Shown: positions 16,053 to 25,785, counted from the first letter of the stretch. The stretch: 64,000 bases of DNA from Planctomycetota bacterium (GCA_020638875.1 JACKHS010000016.1:20159-84158), one strand, 5' to 3'. Made by a program: numbers and translations. The notes: generated by a model from the letters alone, not told the origin.

Positions 16053-17150
16053 TTACTTGCGCGTGCGCGAGTAGAAGGGCAGCTCGCGCAGGACGACCGT
16101 CTGGCGCTTGCCGCGGACGTCCATCTGGAGCTCGGTCCCGGGGTTGCCGAGGTCCGTCGGCACGTAGGCCGTGCCGATGTTCGTGTTCAGGGTGGGGGAG
16201 ACGGCGCCGCTGACCACCTCGCCCACCTCGTGGTCGGCGTGGAACAGCTTGTAGCCCTGGCGCGGCACGCGCGGGCCGTCGGTGACGAGGCCGACGAGCT
16301 TACGCGTCGGCGCGGAGCGCACGGCGAGCAGCGCGTCGCGCCCGATCCAGTCGCCCTTCTCCTGGACGAAGGAGAGCGCGAAGCCGAGGTCGGCCTCGAC
16401 GGGGTTGTGCGCGGCGTCGATCTCGTGGCCGTACAGCGGCATGCCCGCCTCGAGCCGCAGCGTGTCGCGCGCGCCGAGGCCGATGGGCTGCACGCCCGCC
16501 GCCGCGCCGGCGTCGGCGAGCGCCTGCCAGATGCCCTCCGCCTCCGCGTTGGGGAAGTACAGCTCGAAGCCGTTCTCGCCCGTGTAGCCCGTGCGGCTGA
16601 TGCGCGTGTTCGCGCGGCCGCAGACGGTGCCGAAGGTGTACTTGTAGTAGCCGAGCTTGCCGAGGTCGCAGTCGGTCGTGACGGTCGCGAGCACCTCGAG
16701 CGCGGCGGGGCCCTGCAGCGCGATCATCGTCTCGCGCGACGTGCGGTGGTCGATCTCGACGTCGAAGCCCGCGCGCTGCTCCTCCATCCACGCGAGCACC
16801 GCGTCGGTGTTCGACGCGTTGACGACGAGGTACACCTCGTCGGCGCCCTTGTAGACGAGCAGGTCGTCGATCGGGTTGCCGTCCGCGCGGCACATCAACG
16901 TGTAGCGGATCGAGCCGTCGGGGATGCGCTCGACGTAGTTCGTGCAGAGGCGGTCGAGCCAGGCGACGCGGTCGGGGCCGGTGATCGAGATGCGGCCCAT
17001 GTGGCCGAGGTCGAACAGGCCGGCGCGTTCGCGCACGCAGCGCGTCTCGTCGAGGATCGAGCCGTACTGCACCGGCATGTGCCAACCGCCGAACTCGACC
17101 ATCTTGGCGCCGAGGCGGACGTGGACGTCGTGCAGGGGGGTCTGTCGCAT
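16053..17150 (-). CDS. gcvT: Aminomethyltransferase, glycine cleavage T protein
   Basis: It transfers the methylene unit from aminomethyl-lipoyl-GcvH to tetrahydrofolate and releases ammonia. The protein is 365 residues, the normal size. Motifs are the N-terminal TPLHDVHVRLGAKMVEFGGW, DLGHMGRISITGPD, the folate-contacting region RTGYTGENGFELYF, and GLGARDTLRLEAGMPLYGHE. It is the first gene of the operon. The ATG at 17150 lies about 140 bases downstream of the glycine riboswitch. The 71-bp gap before gcvH is the widest in the operon. Confidence 0.96.
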   Translation of the reverse strand: MRQTPLHDVHVRLGAKMVEFGGWHMPVQYGSILDETRCVRERAGLFDLGHMGRISITGPDRVAWLDRLCTNYVERIPDGSIRYTLMCRADGNPIDDLLVYKGADEVYLVVNASNTDAVLAWMEEQRAGFDVEIDHRTSRETMIALQGPAALEVLATVTTDCDLGKLGYYKYTFGTVCGRANTRISRTGYTGENGFELYFPNAEAEGIWQALADAGAAAGVQPIGLGARDTLRLEAGMPLYGHEIDAAHNPVEADLGFALSFVQEKGDWIGRDALLAVRSAPTRKLVGLVTDGPRVPRQGYKLFHADHEVGEVVSGAVSPTLNTNIGTAYVPTDLGNPGTELQMDVRGKRQTVVLRELPFYSRTRK

Positions 17151-17288
17151 GGACGTGCGTGGCTGGGGCCGCGTCGCGAAGGGGCGGCCGTCGAGGGGGA
17201 GTGGGGCGGGTCGCCCCGGGCGATGGCGCCCCTGTCCCCCGTGCGCGCGGGGCGGTCCCCGCGTCGTCGCCAGCGTCCAGGAGTGGAT

Positions 17289-17384
17289 CAGGTCTGGGTC
17301 CTGGTGCCTGAGAGTTTCGCCCACTCGGGCTTGCCCCTTCGGCGTCCGAGCGGCGCGCGCCCCCGGAGCTCTCCCGCAGACCTG
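17289..17384 (-). promoter_or_regulatory. Glycine riboswitch (single aptamer) upstream of gcvT
   Basis: On the minus strand the aptamer has a perfect 8-bp P1 (CAGGTCTG at 17384-17377 with CAGACCTG at 17296-17289). It also has GGGAGAGCTCC, GCCGAAGGGGCAAG and GAAACTCTCAGGCACCAGGAC, the conserved core of gcvT-element riboswitches. Glycine binding normally turns gcv expression on. I see only one full aptamer. The flanks do not show a second copy, so it would be a singlet type. Confidence 0.93.
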
Positions 17385-17401
17385 CGGTGTTCCAGGCGGA
17401 G

Positions 17402-17430
17402 AGGGTAGTGCATCGCGGGCGCCGGGCCAA
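17402..17430 (-). promoter_or_regulatory. Promoter of the gcv operon
   Basis: On the minus strand TTGGCC (17430-17425), exactly 17 bases and TACCCT (17407-17402). The predicted start is near 17395, about 10 bases before the riboswitch P1. Confidence 0.6.
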
Positions 17431-17518
17431 GGCCCGACCGCGGCGGGGATGGGGGGGTAGGCTTCTCCGAAGGGCACCGCCGCCGCGGGAGCGCTTCGTC
17501 AGGACCGCCTCCCCGCCC

Positions 17519-19114
17519 ATGCACGACCACGCCCCGCGGGCCGCCCGAGCCCTCCTCGCCGCCCTCGTCCTCTCCTCGGTCGCCGCCGCGCAGGGGCCGT
17601 TCGCCCCCGGCCTGCGCTGGCTCGACGGCGCCGACCTGCTCACTCCGTGGATCCCCACGCACGTCGCGTTCGGGGCGCACGACGGGCTCGTGTGGGTCGG
17701 CGCGGGCACCGGCGCGCAGCGCGTGGGGGCGTACGACGTGCCGGGCTCCGGCGCGGTCCTGCCCAGCGAGCTCGACGCGACGCTCGGCGCGGGCGTCGAC
17801 CTCGTGGACGTCGCGGCCGGCGACGACGCCGCGCGACTGTTCACGCTCACGCAGCGCGAGGACCCCGACATCTTCCACCGGCGCACCGAGGTCGCGCGCC
17901 GCGACCTGTTCGCCGCGGCGCAGGGCGCGCCCTTCGCGCCGGTGTGGACGCACGACCTCGGCTTCACGGCCAACGGGCCGGCGCGCTTCGGCTGCGACGA
18001 CGCGGGCGCGGTGGTGGTGGTCGCGGCGTGGGACGACCAGCTCGGCCGCGTGCGCGTGGACCGGCTCGACGGCGCGACGGGCGCGCTGCTCGCGCGCACC
18101 GACCTCGCCGGCGCGAGCCTCGGGCCGCTCGCGCTCGCGGCGGACGGCTCCTGCACCGCGCTCGTCGTGGACGCGCGCCTCGTGCTGCTCGCGCCCGACG
18201 GCGCGGTCGAGCACGACCAGGTCTACGCGCCAGCGCCGGCCTCGCTCGCCTTCGACGGGGCGGGGCACTGGCTGGTGGTGGGCGGCGTCGGCCTCGTGCG
18301 CGTGCTCGAGCACGTGCCCGGCGCCGTGCTCGAGCTCACGACGCGCGGCGGCCCCGCCGACGAGGTCGCGGCGCGCGTCGGCATCTCCGCGAACGCGCAG
18401 ACCTGGGCCGTCGCGTGGTGGCGCTTCCAGGCGCGCGACAACCTGCGCTACGAGGTGCTCGACGCGGCGACGAACGCGCTCGTCGTGAGCGACGCGTGGC
18501 AGGGCGTGCCCGGCGGCCTGCAGAACGCGCCGGCCGGCGTGCGTCTGTCGCGGGACGGCGCGCGCGCGGCCTTCGCCTCGTGGGGCAAGGGCGACGCGGC
18601 CCCCGAGGTCGTGCTCTACGACGTGCCGAGCGCGTCCGCGGTGTGGACGCTCGACCTGCCCGGCAGCGCGATGGACCTCGACCTCGACGCGACGGGCACG
18701 CGGCTGGCGGTCGTGACGAAGGGGCTGCACGCCAACCTGGCCAGCAGCACGGGGGAGGTGCGGCTCTACGACACCGGCGAGCGCGACCTGACCCTGCTCG
18801 CGCCGACTCGCCTGGGCGGCAGCCTGCAGGCGGCGGCCCGCCGGCCCGGGGCGAACCTCGCCCTCTATCTGGCGGGCGTGCGCGCCGGCGCGCCCTGGGC
18901 CCCGCCCGGAGCCCTCGGCCAGCTCGCGCTGGCCCGCGACGCGCGCCTGCACGTGTGGGCGCGGCCCGTCGACGCGACGGGGGAGTCCCTGCTCGCCGTG
19001 GGCCTCGGCACGAGCCCGGGGCTGGTCGGCTCGCGCTACGCGCTGCAGGCCGCGCACCGCGTGGGCGGGCAGCTCGTCTTCGGCGAGACGACGGTGGACC
19101 TGCTCATCCACTGA
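17519..19114 (+). CDS. Exported protein of unknown function, probably beta-propeller
   Basis: The 531 residues begin with a signal peptide (hydrophobic run ALLAALVLSSVAAAQ, cleavage after AAA). I do not recognise a family. The mature part shows repeated blocks of the type hydrophobic strand, Asp-Gly turn, hydrophobic strand, for example LALAADGSCTALVV, SLAFDGAGHWLVVGG, VRLSRDGARAAFASWG and DLDLDATGTRLAVVTKG. This suggests WD40/YVTN-like propeller blades. The last 90 residues look like a compact beta domain. The ATG at 17519 was chosen because the signal peptide begins there; the frame is open further upstream to 17387. It is divergent from the gcv operon. Confidence 0.7.
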   Translation: MHDHAPRAARALLAALVLSSVAAAQGPFAPGLRWLDGADLLTPWIPTHVAFGAHDGLVWVGAGTGAQRVGAYDVPGSGAVLPSELDATLGAGVDLVDVAAGDDAARLFTLTQREDPDIFHRRTEVARRDLFAAAQGAPFAPVWTHDLGFTANGPARFGCDDAGAVVVVAAWDDQLGRVRVDRLDGATGALLARTDLAGASLGPLALAADGSCTALVVDARLVLLAPDGAVEHDQVYAPAPASLAFDGAGHWLVVGGVGLVRVLEHVPGAVLELTTRGGPADEVAARVGISANAQTWAVAWWRFQARDNLRYEVLDAATNALVVSDAWQGVPGGLQNAPAGVRLSRDGARAAFASWGKGDAAPEVVLYDVPSASAVWTLDLPGSAMDLDLDATGTRLAVVTKGLHANLASSTGEVRLYDTGERDLTLLAPTRLGGSLQAAARRPGANLALYLAGVRAGAPWAPPGALGQLALARDARLHVWARPVDATGESLLAVGLGTSPGLVGSRYALQAAHRVGGQLVFGETTVDLLIH

Positions 19115-19353
19115 GCCGCGGGCGCGAACCCGCCGCGCGCGGGACGGGAGCGGGCCGGTCGCCGGGGGCGGCCGGCCCGCACGGATTGGGGTGGTTGGCT
19201 TCAGGCCGCTCCGGACGAGCGTCGATACCCCGGCCAGCCATGCCCCGACCCCAGGGGCGCGGCGCGTCCATTCGACCCGTTCCCCCCGCGCCGCTCCCCG
19301 CCGAGGTCGCGTCGGGATCGTCCCTACGATTCGAGAAGCTCTGAGGCTCCCAA

Positions 19354-22300
19354 ATGAAGCTCGGGAAACACACCTGCTGGACCCTCCTCTGCGGACTTCC
19401 CCTGTGGCTCGCCGGCTGCTCCGGCGGAGGCGCCGGCGTGAACGGCGGCCTGGACAGCGTCGTCCAGAACCTGACGCTGGACCCCGACGGCACCACCACG
19501 GTCGTCACCTTCACCCAGGCGCCCGGCACGGTCACGGCGGGCAACTTCAGCGCGGACGGAGGCCAGAGCGCGACGGGCGTCTCGGTCAGCGGCACCAGCG
19601 CGACCGTGACCTGGGACGCGCGCGTGACGCCGAGCCACCAAGTCAGCGTGTCGGGCGTGCCCGGCATCGATGACGGCACGAGCGGCGTCACGACGACGAA
19701 CGGCAGCGCGCCGACCTTCACGATCACCGACTCGAGCATGGGCACGGGCCTGGGCGCGGACACCCTCGAGGTGACCTTCAGCGGTCCGCGCGTGGTCGAG
19801 GCGGACGCCGAGGACCCCGCGAGCTGGACGCTGACGCTGGGCAGCACCGCGGTCGACCTGTCGGACTCGACGTTCGACCTCGACCCGGCCACGCAGGTGA
19901 TGAGCGTCACGCTCGGCGCGAGCGCCAGCCTGCACTCGAGCTTCACCCTCGCGGCCAGCGCGCTGACGAGCGTGGCCGACGTGGCGCTGTCGACCTCGCC
20001 CGTGGCGGGCACGGCGAGCGGTGACTCCACCGCGCCGATGCTGCTGACGGTGAACCAGAACCTCACCGAGGACGAGTACGGCCGCGTGGTCGACTTCCAG
20101 TGGGACGAGGCGATGGACCCGACCTTCAGCGAGGTCGTCTCGAACTTCGGCGTCGCCCTCCCGAACGTGGCGACGTCGGTGAGCCAGCCCAGCGCGGGCC
20201 TCCTGCGCGTGAGCTTCTCGCAGCCGGTCATCCCCGGCGTCCACACGATCGACGTGAGCAACATGATGGACGCTCACGGCAACACGGTCGGCACCTTCAA
20301 CCAGGCGGTCTTCCAGCCCACGCCGGTGGCCAACGCGTACGACTCGTCGGACGCGGTGACCGTGGCGAACCAGGGCGGTGACTACGTCGTGGCGACCTTC
20401 GACCAGGCGTTCGACGCGACCTCGGCGGCCGACGACGCCAACTGGGCCCTCGTGGTGGACGGCAACCCGGTCACCATGGCGAACCAGACGCTGACCTACG
20501 ACTTCGCCGGCAAGAGCCTGCGCATCGACCTCGACTTCGACATGGTCAACGGCACCACCTGGGTGCTGACCGCCTCCAACGTGCTCGAGGTCGACGGCGA
20601 GACCTTCAGCCAGGTGGCGAACGGCCTCGTCGGCGGCGACGCGACCGCGCCGACGGTGACCAGCGTCGTGCAGAACCGCGTGCAGGACCCGAGCGGCCAG
20701 ACGCTCGACGTGACCTTCTCCGAGGACCTCGACGGCACCGCCGTGGCGACCCTCGGCAACTGGACCGTCTCCGGCCTCACCGTCAGCGGCGCGAACCTGC
20801 TCGGCACGCCCGACGTGGTGCGCCTGACCGTGACCGGCGGCCCGGCCGTGCCCGGCACGAACACGCTCGACGTCGCCAGCCAGGCCGACCTGGCGGGCAA
20901 CGCGATGGGCAGCGCCCAGACCGGCATCGCGATCACCTCGACCGACACCACCGCGCCGACCGCGCTCTCCGCGTCGGCCGTGGGCGCCGAGGGCGCCGAC
21001 AACGACACCGTGATGGTGTTCTTCGACGACAACATGGTGCAGGCCGAGGTGGAGAACACCGCGTACTGGACCGTCGAGTCGCCCATCGGCACGGCGCTGA
21101 CGGTGACCGGCTCCACGATCAGCTACGACGACACCGCGCGCCGCGCGACGCTGACGTTCGATGCGGGCAACGGCATGTTCTTCAAGAGCGGCGACGACTT
21201 CCGCGTGACGCTCGCGACGATGACCGACATCTCCGACAACGCCCTGCCGGCGACCTCGCTGACGGGCAACGTGTCGGTGGAGTCCAACCGTCCGTACGCC
21301 CACTGGGCCTACAAGGAGGCGTCGGCGACGAACGAGGTCGTGCTCTACTTCAGCGAGCACATGGACGGGACGGACAGCCTGTTCCACCCGACCACGAACG
21401 AGGACGGCACGCGCTACGAGCTCTACACGAGCGGCGCGGCGCTCAAGGGCAGCCCGACGGGCGCGACCGTGCTCGACGGTGGCCTGGGCGTGCGCCTGGT
21501 CTTCGGCTTCACCGTCGACCCGACCGACCTCTTGACCGTCGCGTACGGCACCGACCTCGCCGGCAACGAGATGTTCCCCGCGAGCCTGCTGCCGCTGGAC
21601 GTCGAGGACGCCAACGAGCCGGGGCTCAACCTGCCCGCCTCGCCGCTCGTCGCGGTCTCGGGCGAGCGCAACGACCAGATCACCGTGGTCTTCGACCGCG
21701 CGATCAACCCCTGGGGCGCTACCGACCCGGCGAACTACGACGTCGCGAGCGGCGGCAGCTCGCTGGACCTCTCGCAGGCCACCTTCACCTTCGACGGTGA
21801 CTCGACCGTCAGCATCCTGCTCGACGGCGCCACCGCCGACTCGGTGCAGTCCGGCGACACCTACGACTTCACCGTGACCGGCCTGCGTACCGCGCAGGGT
21901 GTCGAGCTGAGCGCGCCCGCCACGAGCCTCGGCGAGGCCGTGCAGGGCGACATCAGCACCGGCCCCGTGGTCGGCCCCGGCAAGATCTTCGTCGACCGCG
22001 CCAACCCCGACTCGCTGCTGGTCTTCGCCAACGAGGCGCTCGACCCGACGCTGGCCGAGGACGAGGCGCGCTGGAACTGGAACTCCGGCAACTTCCCGAC
22101 GCTGGCCACGCTCATCGGCCCGACCGTCGTGCGCCTGACCTTCTCGACCAACACGAGCGCTGGCACGCCGCTGGCGTACGACGTGGTCGACCTGGCCGGC
22201 AACCACGGCGGCGCGACCTTCGACCAGGTGCTCGCGTTCGAGTCCTCGGCCCCGCTGCTCACCTCGGTGAGCGGGACCGCGGTCGCCGGCGCCGGCGGGG

Positions 22301-22881
22301 ACTGGATCTCGATCGTGTTCGACGAGCCGACCGAGCTCTCGACCTGCCTCGACCCGGCCAACTACTCCGTGACCAACGGCGGCGCGCCGGTCGGCATCAC
22401 GGGCGTGGGCGCCTGGTACGACAGCACGAACATGTCGGCCAACTTCTTCCTCGACGCGGGCTACGAGCTCGAGGCCTCGTCCAGCGTGACCGTCACGGTC
22501 AGCGGCGTGCAGGACTTCAGCGGCAACACCATCGTCGGCCCGGTCGCCCTCAGCGGCGCCGTGACGGGCGACACCACCACGCCGCCCTCCGTCGACCGCG
22601 CGTACACGAACTACGGCTTCGACGCGACCGGCCTGGTCGTCGACGTGCTGTTCAGCGAGGCCCCCGAGGAGACCTTCGTCACCAACCAGTTCAACTGGGA
22701 CGTGACCGGCAGCTCGGGTCAAGTCGTGCTGGGCGTGCTGCCCACCGAGGACGAGGCCATCTACCGCGTGGTGCTCTCCGACGCCCTCGGCGCCGGTGAG
22801 GAGCTCGAGATCGCGGCCGGCCTGGCCGACCTCGCGGGCAACACCACCGTCGCGGTCACCTCGGTCACCGTCTACGAGTGA
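19354..22881 (+). CDS. Lipoprotein with about eleven SbsA/Big_5-type Ig-like repeats
   Basis: The 1175-residue protein carries a lipoprotein signal with lipobox LAGC (Cys near residue 22). The rest is a chain of roughly 95-110-residue bacterial Ig-like domains starting near residues 30, 130, 225, 325, 430, 530, 640, 750, 865, 965 and 1080. Several repeats open with D(A/T)TAPT-type linkers and each has the pattern V.F.(E/D)..D.......NW.V typical of SbsA Ig-like domains. It is probably a surface-exposed structural or adhesive protein. GAGG lies about 10 bases before the ATG. A TACGAT -10-like box is at 19324-19329. A terminator-type hairpin follows at 22911-22942. Confidence 0.85.
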   Translation: MKLGKHTCWTLLCGLPLWLAGCSGGGAGVNGGLDSVVQNLTLDPDGTTTVVTFTQAPGTVTAGNFSADGGQSATGVSVSGTSATVTWDARVTPSHQVSVSGVPGIDDGTSGVTTTNGSAPTFTITDSSMGTGLGADTLEVTFSGPRVVEADAEDPASWTLTLGSTAVDLSDSTFDLDPATQVMSVTLGASASLHSSFTLAASALTSVADVALSTSPVAGTASGDSTAPMLLTVNQNLTEDEYGRVVDFQWDEAMDPTFSEVVSNFGVALPNVATSVSQPSAGLLRVSFSQPVIPGVHTIDVSNMMDAHGNTVGTFNQAVFQPTPVANAYDSSDAVTVANQGGDYVVATFDQAFDATSAADDANWALVVDGNPVTMANQTLTYDFAGKSLRIDLDFDMVNGTTWVLTASNVLEVDGETFSQVANGLVGGDATAPTVTSVVQNRVQDPSGQTLDVTFSEDLDGTAVATLGNWTVSGLTVSGANLLGTPDVVRLTVTGGPAVPGTNTLDVASQADLAGNAMGSAQTGIAITSTDTTAPTALSASAVGAEGADNDTVMVFFDDNMVQAEVENTAYWTVESPIGTALTVTGSTISYDDTARRATLTFDAGNGMFFKSGDDFRVTLATMTDISDNALPATSLTGNVSVESNRPYAHWAYKEASATNEVVLYFSEHMDGTDSLFHPTTNEDGTRYELYTSGAALKGSPTGATVLDGGLGVRLVFGFTVDPTDLLTVAYGTDLAGNEMFPASLLPLDVEDANEPGLNLPASPLVAVSGERNDQITVVFDRAINPWGATDPANYDVASGGSSLDLSQATFTFDGDSTVSILLDGATADSVQSGDTYDFTVTGLRTAQGVELSAPATSLGEAVQGDISTGPVVGPGKIFVDRANPDSLLVFANEALDPTLAEDEARWNWNSGNFPTLATLIGPTVVRLTFSTNTSAGTPLAYDVVDLAGNHGGATFDQVLAFESSAPLLTSVSGTAVAGAGGDWISIVFDEPTELSTCLDPANYSVTNGGAPVGITGVGAWYDSTNMSANFFLDAGYELEASSSVTVTVSGVQDFSGNTIVGPVALSGAVTGDTTTPPSVDRAYTNYGFDATGLVVDVLFSEAPEETFVTNQFNWDVTGSSGQVVLGVLPTEDEAIYRVVLSDALGAGEELEIAAGLADLAGNTTVAVTSVTVYE

Positions 22882-22910
22882 CGCGCGGGGCCGCCTCGGT
22901 CCCACGAGCG

Positions 22911-22942
22911 GCGGCCCGCCTCCCCCGAGGGAGTCGGGCCGC
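22911..22942 (+). terminator. Terminator-type hairpin after the Ig-repeat gene
   Basis: Outer arms GCGGCCCG/CGGGCCGC and inner arms CTCCC/GGGAG enclose the loop CCGA, followed by TTCCGCT. It ends transcription of the lipoprotein gene and separates it from the Mgl-type operon. Confidence 0.6.
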
Positions 22943-23066
22943 TTCCGCTGCCGCGCCGCTTCGGCGCGAGTCCCGCGGGTCGTCTACAGATCCGGGTCCC
23001 CAGGGCCCGATACGCCAGGGAAATGCGGGAGGAGCGTCCGCAGCGCGGGAGAGCGCGCACCCACTC

Positions 23067-24152
23067 ATGAGCAACGCCTCAGCAATGATCAAGGAGGAGC
23101 ACCTCCTGGTGGACGACGTCGTCGCGGCCCTCACCGAGCCCATCGACGGCGCTCGGGAACCCGGCGGTCTGCGCGCCCAGATGGAGCGCGCGGCCGAGGA
23201 GTTCGACCGCCGCACGGCCGAGGCCTTCGGGAAGGCCCTGGTGGACAGCCTCTGCGAGGACCCCGGCGACGTCCGGCGCCTCGAGGCGCTGCTGATCCTC
23301 GGCCTCGCCCACCCGCACATCCTCGGCATGTACAAGGTCTCCCTCGCCGCCGAGGGGCGCCGCCTGTGCGTGCTGCTCGAGAACCGCGGCGAGGAGGAGC
23401 GCGCTCGCGGGCTGATGGAGCTGCTCGCGCAGCACGCGCCCGAGGATCGCGGCATCCAGCAAGAGCTGGCGAGCATGATGCGTCGCTGCGGCGAAGTGGA
23501 CGAGCTCATCGCCCGCTGCCTCGCCCGCGCCGACGAAGAGGTCAAGAAGGGTCGCCCCATGGACGCGATCCCGTGGTTGCAGGAGATCCTGCTGCACGAC
23601 CAGTCGCGCCGCGACGTGGCGCGCATGATCCGCGACCTGCGCTACCAGGAGATCGAGACCACGCAGCGGCGCTCGCGGCTGACGCGGGGCGCGGTGTTCG
23701 TCCTGGTGCTCGCCGCGGCGATCTTCGGCGTGGTGGCGCGCGAGCGCGGCATCAGCTCGCGCTACGCGGCGCTGCCCTCTGCCGGGGAGAGCGACGTCGG
23801 CGCCATGCGCGCGCGCCTGACCGGCCTCGACGAGCTCATCGACGGCAACAAGGTCTGGCTCGGGATGATGAACGCGGTGGGGGAGCGCAGCGACCTGCGC
23901 CAACGCATCGACAAGCTCGAGGCCGAGCAGGCCGAGCGCGACCGCAAGCTCGAGCAACTCGCCTACCAACGCCAGGCCATGGCCGAGGCCGCGCGCCTGA
24001 AGGCGCTCGACCTCGTCAACCGCGCCGAGTACGAGGGCGCGCTCTTCCAGTTCCAACGCGCGCTCGAGCTCTCCGCCCCCGATTGGGAGCGTCGCGAGCG
24101 CATCAGCGCCAACGTCGTCGCCATTCAGGAGCTCCTCGACCAGCGCAAGTGA
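23067..24152 (+). CDS. Single-pass membrane protein with helical N-terminal region and C-terminal coiled coil, function unknown
   Basis: This is the first gene of a five-gene operon ending with an MglB-type protein. The 361 residues contain an N-terminal alpha-helical cytoplasmic region (about 1-210). A single membrane span follows (GAVFVLVLAAAIFGVVA, about residues 210-230). Then comes a coiled-coil segment (RIDKLEAEQAERDRKLEQL) and a TPR-like end (LVNRAEYEGALFQFQRALEL). I know no family for the whole protein. The stop overlaps the next start as TGATG. ATG 23067 and ATG 23085 are both possible; neither has a clear ribosome-binding site. Confidence 0.75.
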   Translation: MSNASAMIKEEHLLVDDVVAALTEPIDGAREPGGLRAQMERAAEEFDRRTAEAFGKALVDSLCEDPGDVRRLEALLILGLAHPHILGMYKVSLAAEGRRLCVLLENRGEEERARGLMELLAQHAPEDRGIQQELASMMRRCGEVDELIARCLARADEEVKKGRPMDAIPWLQEILLHDQSRRDVARMIRDLRYQEIETTQRRSRLTRGAVFVLVLAAAIFGVVARERGISSRYAALPSAGESDVGAMRARLTGLDELIDGNKVWLGMMNAVGERSDLRQRIDKLEAEQAERDRKLEQLAYQRQAMAEAARLKALDLVNRAEYEGALFQFQRALELSAPDWERRERISANVVAIQELLDQRK

Positions 24153-25234
24153 TGTTCGATCGAATCCTCTCCCGCGGCAAGGTCCGCGCCGCGGTCAAGC
24201 GCTTGTCCGCCGAGCCCACCGCGAAGAACTACGTCAGCCTGGCGCAAGCCCACGCGTCGGTCGACCAGCTCGCCGACGTGCTCAAGGTCTGCGAGGAGGG
24301 CCTCGAGCTCTTCCCCGGCGACGTCGAGCTCTCGCGGCTCTACGAGCGTGCTTCCTCCCTGCGCCGCGAGGACCGCGTGCGCGACTTGCAGCGCCTGCTC
24401 AAGAGCGCCCCGCGCCCCGCGCACTGGAAGGAGCTCTGCGAGATCCAGCTCCAGTCCGGCCGCGTGTCGCGCGCCGAGCAGGCCGCCGCGGACTGGTACG
24501 CCGCCACCGGCGAGTTCGAGGCGCTGTACTACCAGGCGAAGGCGCGCACCGAGCGCTACTTCGCCGACCGGCGGCGCGACGACGCGCGTCGCGCGCTCGA
24601 CCTCGCGACCGAGTGTCAGGGCCTCGAGCCCAACGACCCGCGTCCGGTCCACCTGCGCCTCTCGATCTTCTCGCGCTGCGGCGCGTGGAGCGAGGCGCGC
24701 ACCTGCCTGGCGCGCTTGCTCGAGCTGCAGCCCGGCGATCCCGCGCTCGAAGCGCGCTTCCGCACCGTCGCCTCGATGGCCGACGGCACGCGCAGCCTCG
24801 ACGCGGCCCTGCGCGAGGTGGAGCGCACGGGTCGCTTCATCGACGACGAGAGCGACTCGGACTCGCGCAACAGCAGCAAGGCCGTGCGGCCCGCGCTGCA
24901 AGAGGTCGCGGCCGAGATCGGCGTGCGCGGCGCGTTCTACGTGCGCGGCGGCACGGCGCTCGTGCAGGGGCCGCGGGGCGCGACGGCCGAGCGCCAGGCG
25001 CGCGGCGTGCGCGAGCTCGTCTCCGCCAGCCGCTCGGCGGCGCGACGTCTGGGCCTGGGCCAGCCGCTCGAGGTGTGCTTCGAGGGCGACTTCGGTGTCC
25101 TGCACATGCGCCCCGGCAGCGTCGGCGCGGCGGCCATCTGGACCGAGCGTCAGCCGTCGCGCAAGCACCTGGAGGTGCTCGCCGAGCTGGCGCGCTTCGA
25201 GGGCGTGACCCCCCGTCCCGAGGTGCAAGCGTGA
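24152..25234 (+). CDS. TPR-repeat protein with a C-terminal Roadblock/LC7-like domain
   Basis: The 360 residues split into TPR-type helical repeats (about 15-225, for example NYVSLAQAHASVDQLADVLKV and CLARLLELQPGDPALEARF) and an Asp/Ser linker. The C-terminal domain, about residues 245-345, has the alternating strand pattern of a Roadblock/LC7 or MglB fold (GVRGAFYVRGG, LEVCFEGDFGVLHM). The Roadblock call is an inference from pattern and from the neighbours. The start codon overlaps the previous stop, and the stop overlaps the next GTG (GTGA), so translation is coupled through three genes. Confidence 0.72.
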   Translation: MFDRILSRGKVRAAVKRLSAEPTAKNYVSLAQAHASVDQLADVLKVCEEGLELFPGDVELSRLYERASSLRREDRVRDLQRLLKSAPRPAHWKELCEIQLQSGRVSRAEQAAADWYAATGEFEALYYQAKARTERYFADRRRDDARRALDLATECQGLEPNDPRPVHLRLSIFSRCGAWSEARTCLARLLELQPGDPALEARFRTVASMADGTRSLDAALREVERTGRFIDDESDSDSRNSSKAVRPALQEVAAEIGVRGAFYVRGGTALVQGPRGATAERQARGVRELVSASRSAARRLGLGQPLEVCFEGDFGVLHMRPGSVGAAAIWTERQPSRKHLEVLAELARFEGVTPRPEVQA

Positions 25235-25785
25235 AGAAGATCCTCGATCCCCTGATCTGCGTCCCCGGCGTGCGTCGCGCGATGCTGATCGCGCACGACG
25301 GCGTCCCGATCCTGTACGCGAACTCGCACGAGGCTCGCGGCGACGGCGAGGAGGGCTCGGCCTGGCACGACTCGGCCGACGACGTGAACGCCTTCGCCGG
25401 CCTGGTCGCCGGCTGGCTGGCCGAGGTGCAGCGTACGGTCGACCCGATGAGCTGGAACGCCCCGACGCGCCTCGTGCTGCAAGCGGCGCGCGGCACGCTC
25501 GTGCTGCTCGTGTGCGAGCGCGCGATGCTCTCGGTCGAGCTCGAGCGCGGCGCGCTGCCGGAAGAGCTGCGCCTGCCGATGGAGGCCGCCCTGGCGCGGC
25601 TGCAACGCACGCTGCGCCGCGACCACCGCGGCGCTGTCGACAGCGAGGAGATTCCCGGGATCCACCCCGGTCGGACCGCCTCGGCGGTCGATGCAGAGGG
25701 CCCCGGCGCGGAAGCCGAGGTCCACCCGACGAGCGCGCGCTCGGAGCACGCGCCCAATCACCCCACGGGGAACGAGGTCCCCTAG
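25231..25785 (+). CDS. Roadblock/LC7-domain protein, probable MglB-like regulator
   Basis: The 184-residue protein starts at GTG 25231, overlapping the preceding stop. Residues 1-125 resemble a Roadblock/LC7 domain. The opening PGVRRAMLIAHDGVPIL matches the first helix-strand of MglB-type proteins, and later strands include LVLQAARGTLVLLVCERAML. The last 55 residues are polar, Pro/Gly-rich and probably disordered. Such proteins act as GTPase-activating or scaffolding partners of MglA-type GTPases. The GTPase gene begins 18 bases downstream. Confidence 0.75.
   Translation: MKKILDPLICVPGVRRAMLIAHDGVPILYANSHEARGDGEEGSAWHDSADDVNAFAGLVAGWLAEVQRTVDPMSWNAPTRLVLQAARGTLVLLVCERAMLSVELERGALPEELRLPMEAALARLQRTLRRDHRGAVDSEEIPGIHPGRTASAVDAEGPGAEAEVHPTSARSEHAPNHPTGNEVP

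Noticed and set aside
17150..17290. Second glycine aptamer downstream of the first
   Set aside because: The stretch forms GC-rich hairpins but lacks the GGAGAG and CTCTCAGG cores, so I call a single aptamer.
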